From positions 1,252,072 to 1,316,071 of the forward strand of contig NZ_CP129104.1 in NCBI RefSeq assembly GCF_030406605.1: a stretch of DNA of 64,000 nucleotides, given 5' to 3'. This DNA comes from Curtobacterium sp. 458 (GTDB lineage: Bacteria > Actinomycetota > Actinomycetes > Actinomycetales > Microbacteriaceae). Each line of letters opens with the position of its first letter. Positions within the stretch are counted from its first letter, which is position 1. Under the pieces are notes generated by a model. The model was not told the DNA's origin and made no database searches. It saw only the letters and a list, made by a program, of their open reading frames with translations. This document shows, piece by piece, positions 24,993 to 33,211 of the stretch. The position numbers were made by a program, and so were the translations under genes.

Positions 24993-26840
24993 ATGTGTGG
25001 AATCGTCGGCTACGTCGGCAGCAACAGCAGTCAGGACGTGCTCCTCGGTGGACTCCGTCGGCTCGAGTACCGCGGCTACGACTCGGCGGGCATCGCCGTC
25101 GTGGACGCCGCATCGGACCTCGCCTCGGCCAAGAAGGCCGGCAAGCTCCAGGCGCTCGTCGACGAACTCGAGTCGCACCCCATCGCGGACGGCGGCACCG
25201 GCATCGGTCACACCCGCTGGGCCACGCACGGCGGGCCGACCGACGGCAACGCCCACCCGCACCTCGCGGACGGCGGCAAGCTCGCCCTCATCCACAACGG
25301 CATCATCGAGAACTTCGCCGAGCTCCGCGCCGAGCTGCAGGCCGAGGGCGTCGAGTTCCTCAGCGAGACCGACTCCGAGGTCGCGGCGCACCTCGTCGCG
25401 CGGTCGTTCCGCGAGACCGGGGACCTGACGGACGCCATGCAGCAGGCCGTGCAGTGGCTCGAGGGCGCGTTCACGCTCCTCGTCGTGCACGCCGACCAGC
25501 CCGGCGTCGTCGTCGGTGCCCGGCGGAACTCCCCGCTCGTGGTCGGCCTCGGCGACGGCGAGAACTTCATGGGCTCCGACGTCGCCGCGTTCGTCGCGTA
25601 CACGCAGCGGGCCCTCGCGATCGGACAGGACGAGATCGCCACGATCCGCCCCGACGGCGTCGACGTGATCCACTTCGACGGCACCCCGGCGTCGCCGAGC
25701 GAGTTCGAGGTCAACTGGGACGCCTCGGCAGCCGACAAGGGCGGTTGGTCGTCCTTCATGGCGAAGGAGATCAGCGAGGAGCCCGAGGCCGTCGCGAAGA
25801 CGATCCTCGGCCGCGTCCACGACGGCGCCGTCACCCTGACGGACCTCGACCCGATCGCCGAGCGCCTCGCGACCGTCGAGCGTGTCATCGTCATCGCGTG
25901 CGGGACCGCCGCGTACGCCGGCATCCTCGGCAAGTACGCGATCGAGCAGTGGGCCCGTGTCCCCGTCGAGGTCGAGCTCGCACACGAGTTCCGGTACCGC
26001 GACCCCGTGCTCGACGAGCGCACGCTCGTCGTCTCGATCAGCCAGTCGGGCGAGACCATGGACACGCTCATGGCCGTCAAGTACGCCCGTGAGCAGGGGG
26101 CGCAGGTCCTCTCCATCTGCAACACCCAGGGCGCGACGATCCCGCGCGAGTCCGACGCGGTCATCTACACGCACGCCGGACCCGAGGTCGCCGTGGCCTC
26201 GACGAAGGCGTTCATCGCGCAGGGTGTCGCGCTGTACCTGCTCGGGCTGCACCTCGCGACCCTCCGCGGGACGCTGACGGCCGAGCAGATCGCCGAGCAG
26301 GTCGCCGAGCTCGAGGGCCTCGCCCCGAAGCTGCAGCAGACCATCGACGACGCGTCCGGCATCAAGGACCTCGCCCGCTGGATGGCGGACACACGGAGCG
26401 TCCTGTTCCTCGGCCGCCACGTCGGGTACCCGATCGCGCTCGAGGGTGCGCTCAAGCTCAAGGAGCTCGCGTACATCCACGCCGAGGGCTTCGCCGCCGG
26501 TGAGCTCAAGCACGGTCCGATCGCCCTCATCGAGCCCGGGCAGATCGTCTTCGTCATCGTGCCGTCGCCGCGTGACAGCCGCTCGCTGCACCCGAAGGTG
26601 GTGTCGAACATCCAGGAGATCCGCGCCCGCGGCGCCCGGGTGATCGCCATCGCGGAAGAGGGTGACGCCGCCGTGCTGCCCTTCGCCGACGAGGTCCTGC
26701 GGATCCCGCTGGCGACGCCGCTGTTCGAGCCGCTGCTCGCGGTCGCGCCGCTGCACATGTTCGGCATGGAGCTCGCCGCGGCCAAGGGCCTCGACGTCGA
26801 CCAGCCGCGCAACCTCGCGAAGTCGGTCACCGTCGAGTAG
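24993..26840 (+). CDS. glmS: Glutamine-fructose-6-phosphate aminotransferase (isomerising)
   Basis: GlmS makes glucosamine-6-phosphate from fructose-6-phosphate and glutamine. The 615-residue protein starts MCGIVGYVG, giving the N-terminal nucleophile cysteine after Met removal. The glutaminase domain covers about 1-225 (GHTRWATHG, HNGIIENFAELR), followed by two SIS sugar domains (ISQSGETMDTL, STKAFIAQG, EGFAAGELKHGPIAL) and the conserved end PRNLAKSVTVE. TAGGAT ends seven bases before the ATG, predicting a leaderless mRNA. No glmS ribozyme is present, as expected outside Firmicutes. Confidence 0.97.
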   Translation: MCGIVGYVGSNSSQDVLLGGLRRLEYRGYDSAGIAVVDAASDLASAKKAGKLQALVDELESHPIADGGTGIGHTRWATHGGPTDGNAHPHLADGGKLALIHNGIIENFAELRAELQAEGVEFLSETDSEVAAHLVARSFRETGDLTDAMQQAVQWLEGAFTLLVVHADQPGVVVGARRNSPLVVGLGDGENFMGSDVAAFVAYTQRALAIGQDEIATIRPDGVDVIHFDGTPASPSEFEVNWDASAADKGGWSSFMAKEISEEPEAVAKTILGRVHDGAVTLTDLDPIAERLATVERVIVIACGTAAYAGILGKYAIEQWARVPVEVELAHEFRYRDPVLDERTLVVSISQSGETMDTLMAVKYAREQGAQVLSICNTQGATIPRESDAVIYTHAGPEVAVASTKAFIAQGVALYLLGLHLATLRGTLTAEQIAEQVAELEGLAPKLQQTIDDASGIKDLARWMADTRSVLFLGRHVGYPIALEGALKLKELAYIHAEGFAAGELKHGPIALIEPGQIVFVIVPSPRDSRSLHPKVVSNIQEIRARGARVIAIAEEGDAAVLPFADEVLRIPLATPLFEPLLAVAPLHMFGMELAAAKGLDVDQPRNLAKSVTVE

Positions 26841-26846
26841 TCGCTC

Positions 26847-27221
26847 GTGATCATCGGCATCGGGGTGGACGTCGTCGACCTGGAACGCTTCCGTGGTGTG
26901 CTCGAGCGCACCCCGGCGCTCCGGACGCGCCTGTTCACCCCCGCCGAGCTCGTCCGCGACGGTGAACCCCGCCCTGCCGCGTCGCTCGCCGCGCGGTTCG
27001 CCGCCAAGGAAGCACTGATCAAGGCCTTCGGCACGAGCGCGGGCCTGAGCTGGCAGGAGCTCGAGGTCGTCGCGGACGACCAGCGGAACCCGTCGCTGAC
27101 CCTCCACGAGGGTGCTCGGCGGGTGGCGGAGCAGCGTGGCGTGACGAGCGTGCACCTGTCGCTGTCGCACGATGGAGGGATCGCGACGGCGTTCGTGATC
27201 ATCGAAGGGAAGTCGGATTGA
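26847..27221 (+). CDS. acpS: Holo-[acyl-carrier-protein] synthase
   Basis: AcpS transfers 4'-phosphopantetheine from CoA to acyl carrier protein. The 124-residue protein contains IIGIGVDVVDLERF with the metal aspartate and RFAAKEALIKAFGT with the metal glutamate, the two signatures of the family. The GTG start is six bases after the glmS stop. The nnrD gene often found next in related actinobacteria is missing here; alr follows directly. Confidence 0.95.
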   Translation: MIIGIGVDVVDLERFRGVLERTPALRTRLFTPAELVRDGEPRPAASLAARFAAKEALIKAFGTSAGLSWQELEVVADDQRNPSLTLHEGARRVAEQRGVTSVHLSLSHDGGIATAFVIIEGKSD

Positions 27222-27264
27222 CCAGCCACTTGCGGTTGCCGCGCCGGTCGGCGCGGCTGCACCC

Positions 27265-27280
27265 GCGCCTCCAGGCCGGA
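27265..27280. repeat. Dispersed palindromic repeat, single copy before alr
   Basis: GCGCCTCCAGGCCGGA lies in the 73-bp gap between acpS and the first alanine racemase gene. Its right flank supplies the GGAGGGGG that can act as the ribosome site of the racemase. Confidence 0.65.
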
Positions 27281-27294
27281 GGGGGTGACGCGCG

Positions 27295-28398
27295 GTGAGC
27301 GCGTTCACCGGGATCACCGTCGACCGGGAGGCCCTCATCGCGAACTACGCGACCGTCGCCGAACAGGTGGCACCGTCCGGCGTCATCGCGGTCGTCAAGG
27401 CGAACGCGTACGGGCACGGCGCGGCCGACGCCGCGCGGGCCTTCGTGGACGCCGGGGCGGAGTGGCTCGGCGTCGCGGACATCGACGAGGGGATCGCCCT
27501 GCGCGAGGCCGGCATCGACGAGGGGACCCGCATCCTCGCGTGGCTGCACGCCCCAGACGAGGACTTCCGTCGCGCCGCGCAGCACGGCATCACACCGGCG
27601 GTCTCCAGCGTCTCGCAGCTGTCGGCAGCGGCCGACTCCGAGGTGCCCGCCGTGCACGTGTGCGTCGACACCGGGCTGAGCCGCAACGGCGCCGTCGAGT
27701 CGGAGTGGCCCGAGCTCTTCGAGACCGCCGGTCGGCTCGCCCGCAGCGGCTCCCGCACCCGTGTCGAGGGGCTCATGTCGCACCTGGCGAACGCCTCGCG
27801 GTCGGACGACCTCGACCAGGACGCCGCGCTCCAGCGTGCGCTCGACGGCCTCGCGGCGAACGGCATCGTGCCGGACATGGTGCACCTCGCGGCCAGCGCC
27901 GCGAGCATCGCCGTGCCGGAGACCCGCCGGGACATCGCGCGCGTCGGTGTCGCGCTGTACGGGCTGAGCCCCTTCGCGGACCGCACCTCGGCCGATCTCG
28001 GGCTCCGTCCCGCGATGCGCGTCACCGCGGCGGTGCTCCGGACCGTCCCGGTCCGCGCCGGCGAGGGCGCCAGCTACGGGTTCACCTGGCGCGCCGAGCA
28101 CGACACCCGCCTCGCGGTCATCGGCCTCGGGTACGCGGACGGCTTCGACCGGGCGCTCGGCAACCACGTGTCGGTGCGCATCGGCGACCAGCGGTTCCCG
28201 GTCGTGGGCCGCGTCGCGATGAACGCCATGCACGTCGACATCGGTGACGCGGACGTACAGGTCGGCGACGAGGTCGTCCTCTGGGGCGACCCGGCGAACG
28301 GCGACCCCGCGGTCGAGGAGTGGGCCGACGCCATCGGCACGATCAACTACGAGATCGTCGCCCGCGTCGGCCGCAGCGTCGAGCGGAGGACCACGTGA
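27295..28398 (+). CDS. alr: Alanine racemase, first copy (conserved Asp replaced by Asn)
   Basis: The 367-residue protein is a PLP-dependent amino-acid racemase with Lys35 (VVKANAYGHG) as PLP lysine, catalytic Tyr261 (ASYGFTW), the THFA-equivalent LMSHLAN and RVGVALYG arginine. Asn310 (VAMNAMHVD) sits where most alanine racemases, including the two other copies in this window, have Asp (MDQ). Position between acpS and tsaE is that of the housekeeping alr in actinobacteria. GTG start with a GGAGGGGG ribosome site. It overlaps the second copy by four bases. Confidence 0.9.
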   Translation: MSAFTGITVDREALIANYATVAEQVAPSGVIAVVKANAYGHGAADAARAFVDAGAEWLGVADIDEGIALREAGIDEGTRILAWLHAPDEDFRRAAQHGITPAVSSVSQLSAAADSEVPAVHVCVDTGLSRNGAVESEWPELFETAGRLARSGSRTRVEGLMSHLANASRSDDLDQDAALQRALDGLAANGIVPDMVHLAASAASIAVPETRRDIARVGVALYGLSPFADRTSADLGLRPAMRVTAAVLRTVPVRAGEGASYGFTWRAEHDTRLAVIGLGYADGFDRALGNHVSVRIGDQRFPVVGRVAMNAMHVDIGDADVQVGDEVVLWGDPANGDPAVEEWADAIGTINYEIVARVGRSVERRTT

Positions 28399-29555
28399 GC
28401 GCATCACTGCGACAGGCATCGGTCGACCTCGACGCCTACCGGGCGAACCTCGACCTGGTGCGCGAGTGGATGGAACCGGTCGAGCTCATGGCGATCATGA
28501 AGGCCGACGCGTACGGCCACGGGCTGGAGCCGATCGCGCTCGCCGCGGTGGACGCCGGTGTGCGGTGGATCGGCGTCCTGACCGTCCCGGCAGCCCTCCG
28601 GCTCCGGGCCATCGGTGTCGACGAGGACGTCCGCGTGTTCACGTGGCAGCACGCCCCGGACCTCGACTTCCGCGACGCGATCGACTCCGCGGTCGACCTC
28701 GGGGTCTCGAACGTGCCCGAGCTGCAGCGGATCGTCGACGCCGTCGACCACCGACCCGCGCGCGTGCACCTCGGCTTCGACTCCGGCCTCCACCGTGACG
28801 GCGCGACGCCGGAGGACTGGCCGGCCCTCGTCGCCGCAGCACTCGACGCCCAGCGCGCCGGTCGGATCGAGGTCGTCGCCGCGTACACGCACCTCGCGGA
28901 GTCGTCGGACGACGAGGACACCGCCGCGGTCGCCGCGTTTGACGAGGCCGTCGAGCAGGCCGAGGACGCCGGGCTCGACCTCCCGGTGCGGCACGTCGCC
29001 GCATCGCTGGCGGGGCTCGAACGCAAGGAGTTCCGGAAGGACATGGTCCGGATGGGGGCGAACCTGTTCGGCATCCCGGGCGCGGACGGCGTCTCCGCAG
29101 CCGACCTCGGTCTGGAGGCCGTGATGACGCTGCGTGCCTCCGTCGCGAAGACGAAGCGCGTGCCCGTCGACACGGGGGTCTCGTACGACTACACGTACCG
29201 CACGACCGCGGAGACGACCCTCGCGCTCGTCCCGGTCGGGTACGCGGACGGTGTGCCGCGACTCGCGCAGGGACGGGTGCAGGTCGCGATCAAGGGGAAG
29301 CGGTACCCGATCGCGGGCCGGGTCGCGATGGACCAGTTCCTCGTGGACGTCGGCGACGACGAGGTCCGGGTCGGGGACGCTGTGACGCTGTTCGGCACGG
29401 GGGAGCACGGGGAGATGACGGTCCTCGAGTGGGGTGAGGCGCTCGACACCATCGGCGAGGAGATCGTCTGCCGCATCGGTGAGCGCGTGCCCCGCGTGTA
29501 CGAGGGGCACGAGGCCGAGGGGCACGTGGCCGAGTACCTCCGGGGCGAGCGATGA
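28395..29555 (+). CDS. alr: Alanine racemase, second copy
   Basis: A full-length (386-residue) fold-type III PLP racemase: Lys36 (IMKADAYGHG), Tyr264 (VSYDYTY), Asp313 (VAMDQF) and the YTHLAES histidine are all present. The start GTG overlaps the stop codon of the first copy (GTGA). Sequence similarity to the first copy is modest, so this is an old paralogue rather than a recent duplication. It may supply D-alanine, or racemise another amino acid for the cell wall. The C-terminus carries an extra charged tail (YEGHEAEGHVAEYL). tsaE starts within its last bases. Confidence 0.9.
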   Translation: MSASLRQASVDLDAYRANLDLVREWMEPVELMAIMKADAYGHGLEPIALAAVDAGVRWIGVLTVPAALRLRAIGVDEDVRVFTWQHAPDLDFRDAIDSAVDLGVSNVPELQRIVDAVDHRPARVHLGFDSGLHRDGATPEDWPALVAAALDAQRAGRIEVVAAYTHLAESSDDEDTAAVAAFDEAVEQAEDAGLDLPVRHVAASLAGLERKEFRKDMVRMGANLFGIPGADGVSAADLGLEAVMTLRASVAKTKRVPVDTGVSYDYTYRTTAETTLALVPVGYADGVPRLAQGRVQVAIKGKRYPIAGRVAMDQFLVDVGDDEVRVGDAVTLFGTGEHGEMTVLEWGEALDTIGEEIVCRIGERVPRVYEGHEAEGHVAEYLRGER

Positions 29556-30064
29556 CCGAACCGCGCGTCCTCCTCGACACCACCGTCGCCACGACGGAGG
29601 AGATGGGCGACCTCGGTGCACGGCTCGCGGGCGTCCTGCGCGCTGGCGACCTCGTCGTGCTCACCGGTCCCCTCGGCGCCGGCAAGACGACGCTCACGCG
29701 GGGCCTCGGTGCCGCACTCGGTGCCCGGGGGCAGGTCTCCAGCCCGACGTTCGTGCTCGCCCGGACCCACCCGACGACGAGCGGGCCGGACCTCGTGCAC
29801 GTCGATGCCTACCGCCTGTCGGACCCGCTGGAGCTCGACGACCTGGACCTCGACTGGGACGGCTCGATCGTGGTGGTCGAGTGGGGTCGCGGCTTCGTCG
29901 ACGGCATCACCGACGACGTGCTCGACGTCGAGATCGTCCGGGCGACGGGCAGCGCCGGTGACCGGGCAGCCGACGAGGACCTCGACCCGGACGACGTGCC
30001 CGACGAACCCCGGCGGGTCATCGTGACCGGTACCGGTGGCCGCTGGGCCGGCGTCCGGCTCTAG
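29552..30064 (+). CDS. tsaE: tRNA t6A biosynthesis ATPase TsaE
   Basis: TsaE is the ATPase partner of TsaB/TsaD in making threonylcarbamoyladenosine at tRNA position 37. The 170-residue protein has Walker A TGPLGAGKTTLTRG (about 38-51), SSPTFVLAR, and VEWGRGF. An acidic stretch (DRAADEDLDPDDVPDEP) lengthens the C-terminal part. It overlaps alr by four bases. Its final 47 bases overlap a convergent hydrolase gene that separates it from tsaB. Confidence 0.94.
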   Translation: MTEPRVLLDTTVATTEEMGDLGARLAGVLRAGDLVVLTGPLGAGKTTLTRGLGAALGARGQVSSPTFVLARTHPTTSGPDLVHVDAYRLSDPLELDDLDLDWDGSIVVVEWGRGFVDGITDDVLDVEIVRATGSAGDRAADEDLDPDDVPDEPRRVIVTGTGGRWAGVRL

Positions 30065-30770
30065 GCCCGTCACCGCAGAGCACCTGCTCCGCCACGAGGT
30101 CCGGTCGGGTGACGAACGGGTGGTGTCCCGTGGGGACGTCCACCGTCCGCGTCGCCCGCGCTGCGTGGGAGCGCTGGAGGCCGACGGTGGTGCTCCGGTC
30201 CTCCGTGCACACCACGTAGGTCGAGTCGACGCCCTGCCATCCCGCACCGGTCGTCGGCGTGACGAAGGCGGTGGCGTCCTGCGCCGTCACCCGCTCCCAG
30301 CCCGCCCGCTGCGTGTCCGGGTCGGCGTCCTGCAGGAACCTCGCTCCGAACGACGCGGCGTCGTACCCGCTGACCGCGAGCCGTCCCTCGCCCCCGTCGC
30401 CGATCGACACCGGGTCCGGTTCGTCGGCCATGATCGCGCCCTGGGCGGTCCCGACGTCCGGGAGGTACGAGGACACGAACAGCAGCCGAGCGACCGCCGG
30501 GTGGTGGCCCGCCTCGGCGATGACGGTCCCGCCGTAGGAGTGCCCGACGACGACCGCGCCGTCGGGGTCGTCGACGTCGTCGAGCGCTGCACGGAGCGCA
30601 GCCGCATCAGCCACGAGGCCGGACGTCCCGTCCACCGCCGGTGCTTCGCCGCAGCTCGGGAGGGTGACCGAACGGCTCCGGACGCCGGCGCGGTCGAGCA
30701 GTGCTGCCGTGGGCGACCACCACCAGTCGCCGTCGCGGACGAGGGCGCCGTGCACGAAGAGCAGTTCCAT
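30018..30770 (-). CDS. Alpha/beta-fold hydrolase
   Basis: The 250-residue protein begins MELLFVHGALVRDGDWWW, has the nucleophile elbow GHSYGG and a C-terminal GHHPFVTRPDLVAE histidine, as in esterases of the alpha/beta-hydrolase superfamily. The substrate is unknown. A TAGCGT box ends seven bases before the ATG, so it can be made from a leaderless transcript. It is reversed within the tsaE-tsaB-rimI-tsaD group. The last ~16 codons read through the tsaE 3' end and have no family similarity, suggesting loss of an earlier stop. Confidence 0.82.
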   Translation of the reverse strand: MELLFVHGALVRDGDWWWSPTAALLDRAGVRSRSVTLPSCGEAPAVDGTSGLVADAAALRAALDDVDDPDGAVVVGHSYGGTVIAEAGHHPAVARLLFVSSYLPDVGTAQGAIMADEPDPVSIGDGGEGRLAVSGYDAASFGARFLQDADPDTQRAGWERVTAQDATAFVTPTTGAGWQGVDSTYVVCTEDRSTTVGLQRSHAARATRTVDVPTGHHPFVTRPDLVAEQVLCGDGPRAGRRPSGHRYRSR

Positions 30771-30859
30771 GTCGGTGACGCTACGTCGTGGGGAGGTCGC
30801 CGTTCCGGCGTTCCGCTCACAGCGATGGAGCAACCGTCGGGGACGCCTACGATGGACGG

Positions 30860-31531
30860 GTGCTGCTCGCGATCGACACCTCCGCCGGGACGTCCGTCGC
30901 CGTCGTCGACCCGTCGACCGGGCAGCAGCTCGCGAGCCGCAGCACCGACGACTCCCGCCGTCACGCCGAGGTCATCGGACCCTTCCTCGCCGAGGTCCTG
31001 ACAGAGGCCGGCGTCACACCTGCCGAGGTGACGGGCGTCGTCGCCGGCATGGGCCCCGGCCCGTTCACCGGTCTCCGCGTCGGCATCGCCGCCGCCCGCA
31101 CCTTCGCCGCGGCGCGCGGCGTCCCCTTCCTCCCACTCGTGAGTCACGACGCCGTCGCGGCCGACCAGCCCCAGACCGACCAGCCCCAGGCCGATCAGCC
31201 CCAGACCGATCAGCCGCCGACCGGCCCCTTCGTCGTCCTGACGGACGCGCGGAGGCGCGAGGTCTACTGGTCGGCGTACGACGCCGACGGCGTCCGCGTC
31301 GCCGGCCCGGGACTCGCCAAGCCGGCGGACCTCGACGAGGCGATCCGCGCCTCCCGTCCGGAAGCGGTCACCTGGGAGCGCGTCACCGCGGTCGCGATCC
31401 CGGCCTGGAGGCTCGGCGCGCTCGCCGCGGAACGTCTCGCCTCCGGCGCTCCCTTCGCCGACGACACCCCGCTCTACCTGCGCGACCCCGACGTGACGAT
31501 GCCGGGAGCCCCGAAGCGGGTCGTCCGGTGA
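30860..31531 (+). CDS. tsaB: tRNA t6A biosynthesis protein TsaB (with internal DQPQ repeat)
   Basis: TsaB is a non-catalytic ASKHA-fold partner of TsaD. The 223-residue protein begins VLLAIDTSAGTSVAVVD and contains GMGPGPFTGLRVGIAAARTFA. Residues about 102-121 are a four-unit Asp-Gln-Pro-Gln repeat encoded by a 15-bp tandem repeat, inserted just before FVVLTDARRREVYW. TACGAT ends six bases before the GTG, predicting a leaderless transcript independent of tsaE. rimI overlaps its stop codon. Confidence 0.93.
   Translation: MLLAIDTSAGTSVAVVDPSTGQQLASRSTDDSRRHAEVIGPFLAEVLTEAGVTPAEVTGVVAGMGPGPFTGLRVGIAAARTFAAARGVPFLPLVSHDAVAADQPQTDQPQADQPQTDQPPTGPFVVLTDARRREVYWSAYDADGVRVAGPGLAKPADLDEAIRASRPEAVTWERVTAVAIPAWRLGALAAERLASGAPFADDTPLYLRDPDVTMPGAPKRVVR
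31163..31222 (+). repeat. 15-bp tandem repeat in tsaB (4 units)
   Basis: Four 15-bp units, starting GACCAGCCCCAGACC, are joined head to tail and encode DQPQT/DQPQA/DQPQT/DQPPT. The units differ by one to three bases, and the frame is preserved. Confidence 0.9.
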
Positions 31532-32070
31532 CGGGCCTCCCCGACGGGCTGCGGCTCCGACCGGCCCACCCGCAGGACCTCGACGACATCATGTGGCTCG
31601 AGCACGTGTCGTTCCCCACGGACGCCTGGTCGGCGTCGCAGATGTCCGGCGAGCTGTACTCGCCGCACGGGTACTACGTCGTGGTCGAGACCGTGGCCGA
31701 GGGCACGGCGCCGACGGTCGTGGGGTACGCCGGACTGTCCTCGCTCGCGGGCAACCCGGTCGCCGACGTGCAGACGATCGCGGTCGCCGCCGAGCAGCGT
31801 GGGCGTGGCATCGGCAGGGCGCTCTTCACCGAGCTGCTCGACGAAGCGCGTCGTCGCGGCGTGCACGAGGTCTTCCTCGAGGTGCGGGCGGACAACCCGG
31901 TGGCACAGGCGATGTACACCGCGTTCGGCTTCGAGCACATCGCCACGCGGCCCCGCTACTACCAGCCGGACGGCGTCGACGCGTGGGTGATGCGCGCGGA
32001 GCTGCCCGCGGCACCCGGCACCGGTTCCGTCGGGCCGATCGGACAGGAGGCGCTCGATGAGCACAGCTGA
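31528..32070 (+). CDS. rimI: Ribosomal protein S18-alanine N-acetyltransferase RimI
   Basis: The 180-residue GNAT acetyltransferase carries the acetyl-CoA loop [14 protein letters not shown] and the RimI signature [21 protein letters not shown]. It starts at GTG overlapping the tsaB stop and ends 14 bases inside tsaD, so the three genes are tightly coupled. RimI next to tsaB and tsaD is standard in actinobacteria. Its substrate is presumed to be S18, as in Escherichia coli. Confidence 0.92.
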   Translation: MTGLPDGLRLRPAHPQDLDDIMWLEHVSFPTDAWSASQMSGELYSPHGYYVVVETVAEGTAPTVVGYAGLSSLAGNPVADVQTIAVAAEQRGRGIGRALFTELLDEARRRGVHEVFLEVRADNPVAQAMYTAFGFEHIATRPRYYQPDGVDAWVMRAELPAAPGTGSVGPIGQEALDEHS

Positions 32071-33112
32071 ACCGCTCGTGCTCGGCATCGAGACGAGTTG
32101 TGACGAGACGGGCGTGGGCATCGTCCGGGGGAACACCCTGCTCGCGAACGTCATCGCGTCGAGCATGGACGAGCACGCCCGGTACGGCGGCGTCGTGCCC
32201 GAGGTCGCCGCACGGGCGCACCTCGAGGCCATGACGCCGACGCTGCACGAAGCGCTCGACCGCGCCGGCGTCTCCCTCGACGAGCTCGACGCCGTCGCGG
32301 TCACCGCCGGACCCGGGCTCGCCGGTGCGCTCATGGTCGGGGTCGGGGCTGCGAAGGCGCTCGCGGTCGCGACGGGCAAGCCGCTGTACGGGGTGAACCA
32401 CCTCGTCGGGCACGTCGGCGCCGACGTGCTGCGCTCGGACGGCTCCGAGATCGAACTGCCCACGGTCGCGCTGCTCGTCTCCGGCGGGCACACGTCGCTC
32501 CTGCTCGTGCGGGACCTCGTGGGTGACGTCGAGCTCCTCGGCGAGACGATCGACGACGCCGCGGGCGAGGCGTTCGACAAGGTCGCGCGGCTGCTCGGCC
32601 TGCCGTACCCGGGCGGCCCGCAGATCGACCGGGCTGCCGCGGACGGTGACCCGACCGCGATCCGGTTCCCCCGCGGCCTGACGCTGCCGAAGGACATGGC
32701 GGCGCACCGGTACGACTTCTCGTTCTCCGGGCTGAAGACCGCCGTTGCCCGCTGGGTCGAGAAGTGCCGCGACGAGGGCCGCGAGGTCCCCGTCGCCGAC
32801 GTCGCCGCGTCCTTCCGCGAGGCCGTGGTCGACGTGCTCCTCACGAAGGCCCTGAACGCGTGCCGCGACACCGGGGTCGACCGGCTCCTGCTCGGCGGCG
32901 GGGTGGTGGCGAACGCCCGCCTGCGTGCCGTCGCGACCGAACGCTGCGCAGCCGCCGGTGTCGCGCTCCGCATCCCGCCGTTCGACCTCTGCACCGACAA
33001 CGGCGCGATGATCGCCGCAGTCGGTGCACGGCTCGTCGCCGAGGGGCACGCGCCGAGCGACCTCGGGATCGCCGCCGACTCGACGCTGCCGGTCACGACC
33101 GTCCAGGTCTGA
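32057..33112 (+). CDS. tsaD: tRNA t6A transferase TsaD
   Basis: TsaD transfers the threonylcarbamoyl group to adenosine 37 of ANN-decoding tRNAs. The 351-residue protein has [12 protein letters not shown], the metal site region [29 protein letters not shown] and the C-terminal [13 protein letters not shown]. Length is normal. The start lies inside the 3' end of rimI, with the ribosome site CAGGAGG in rimI. Confidence 0.96.
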   Translation: MSTAEPLVLGIETSCDETGVGIVRGNTLLANVIASSMDEHARYGGVVPEVAARAHLEAMTPTLHEALDRAGVSLDELDAVAVTAGPGLAGALMVGVGAAKALAVATGKPLYGVNHLVGHVGADVLRSDGSEIELPTVALLVSGGHTSLLLVRDLVGDVELLGETIDDAAGEAFDKVARLLGLPYPGGPQIDRAAADGDPTAIRFPRGLTLPKDMAAHRYDFSFSGLKTAVARWVEKCRDEGREVPVADVAASFREAVVDVLLTKALNACRDTGVDRLLLGGGVVANARLRAVATERCAAAGVALRIPPFDLCTDNGAMIAAVGARLVAEGHAPSDLGIAADSTLPVTTVQV

Positions 33113-33211
33113 GGCCCGGCGGCGCGGCTCGGCGTCCTGCACGGGCTCGGGCTCCGTGTGGAACGATGGGGGCCGGTGTCCGACGAGTGGGTGCCGGGAG
33201 GGGTGGACGCG

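Noticed and set aside
31163..31222. tsaB tandem repeat as CRISPR or mobile element
   Set aside because: Units are contiguous 15-mers in frame with no spacers or terminal inverted repeats.
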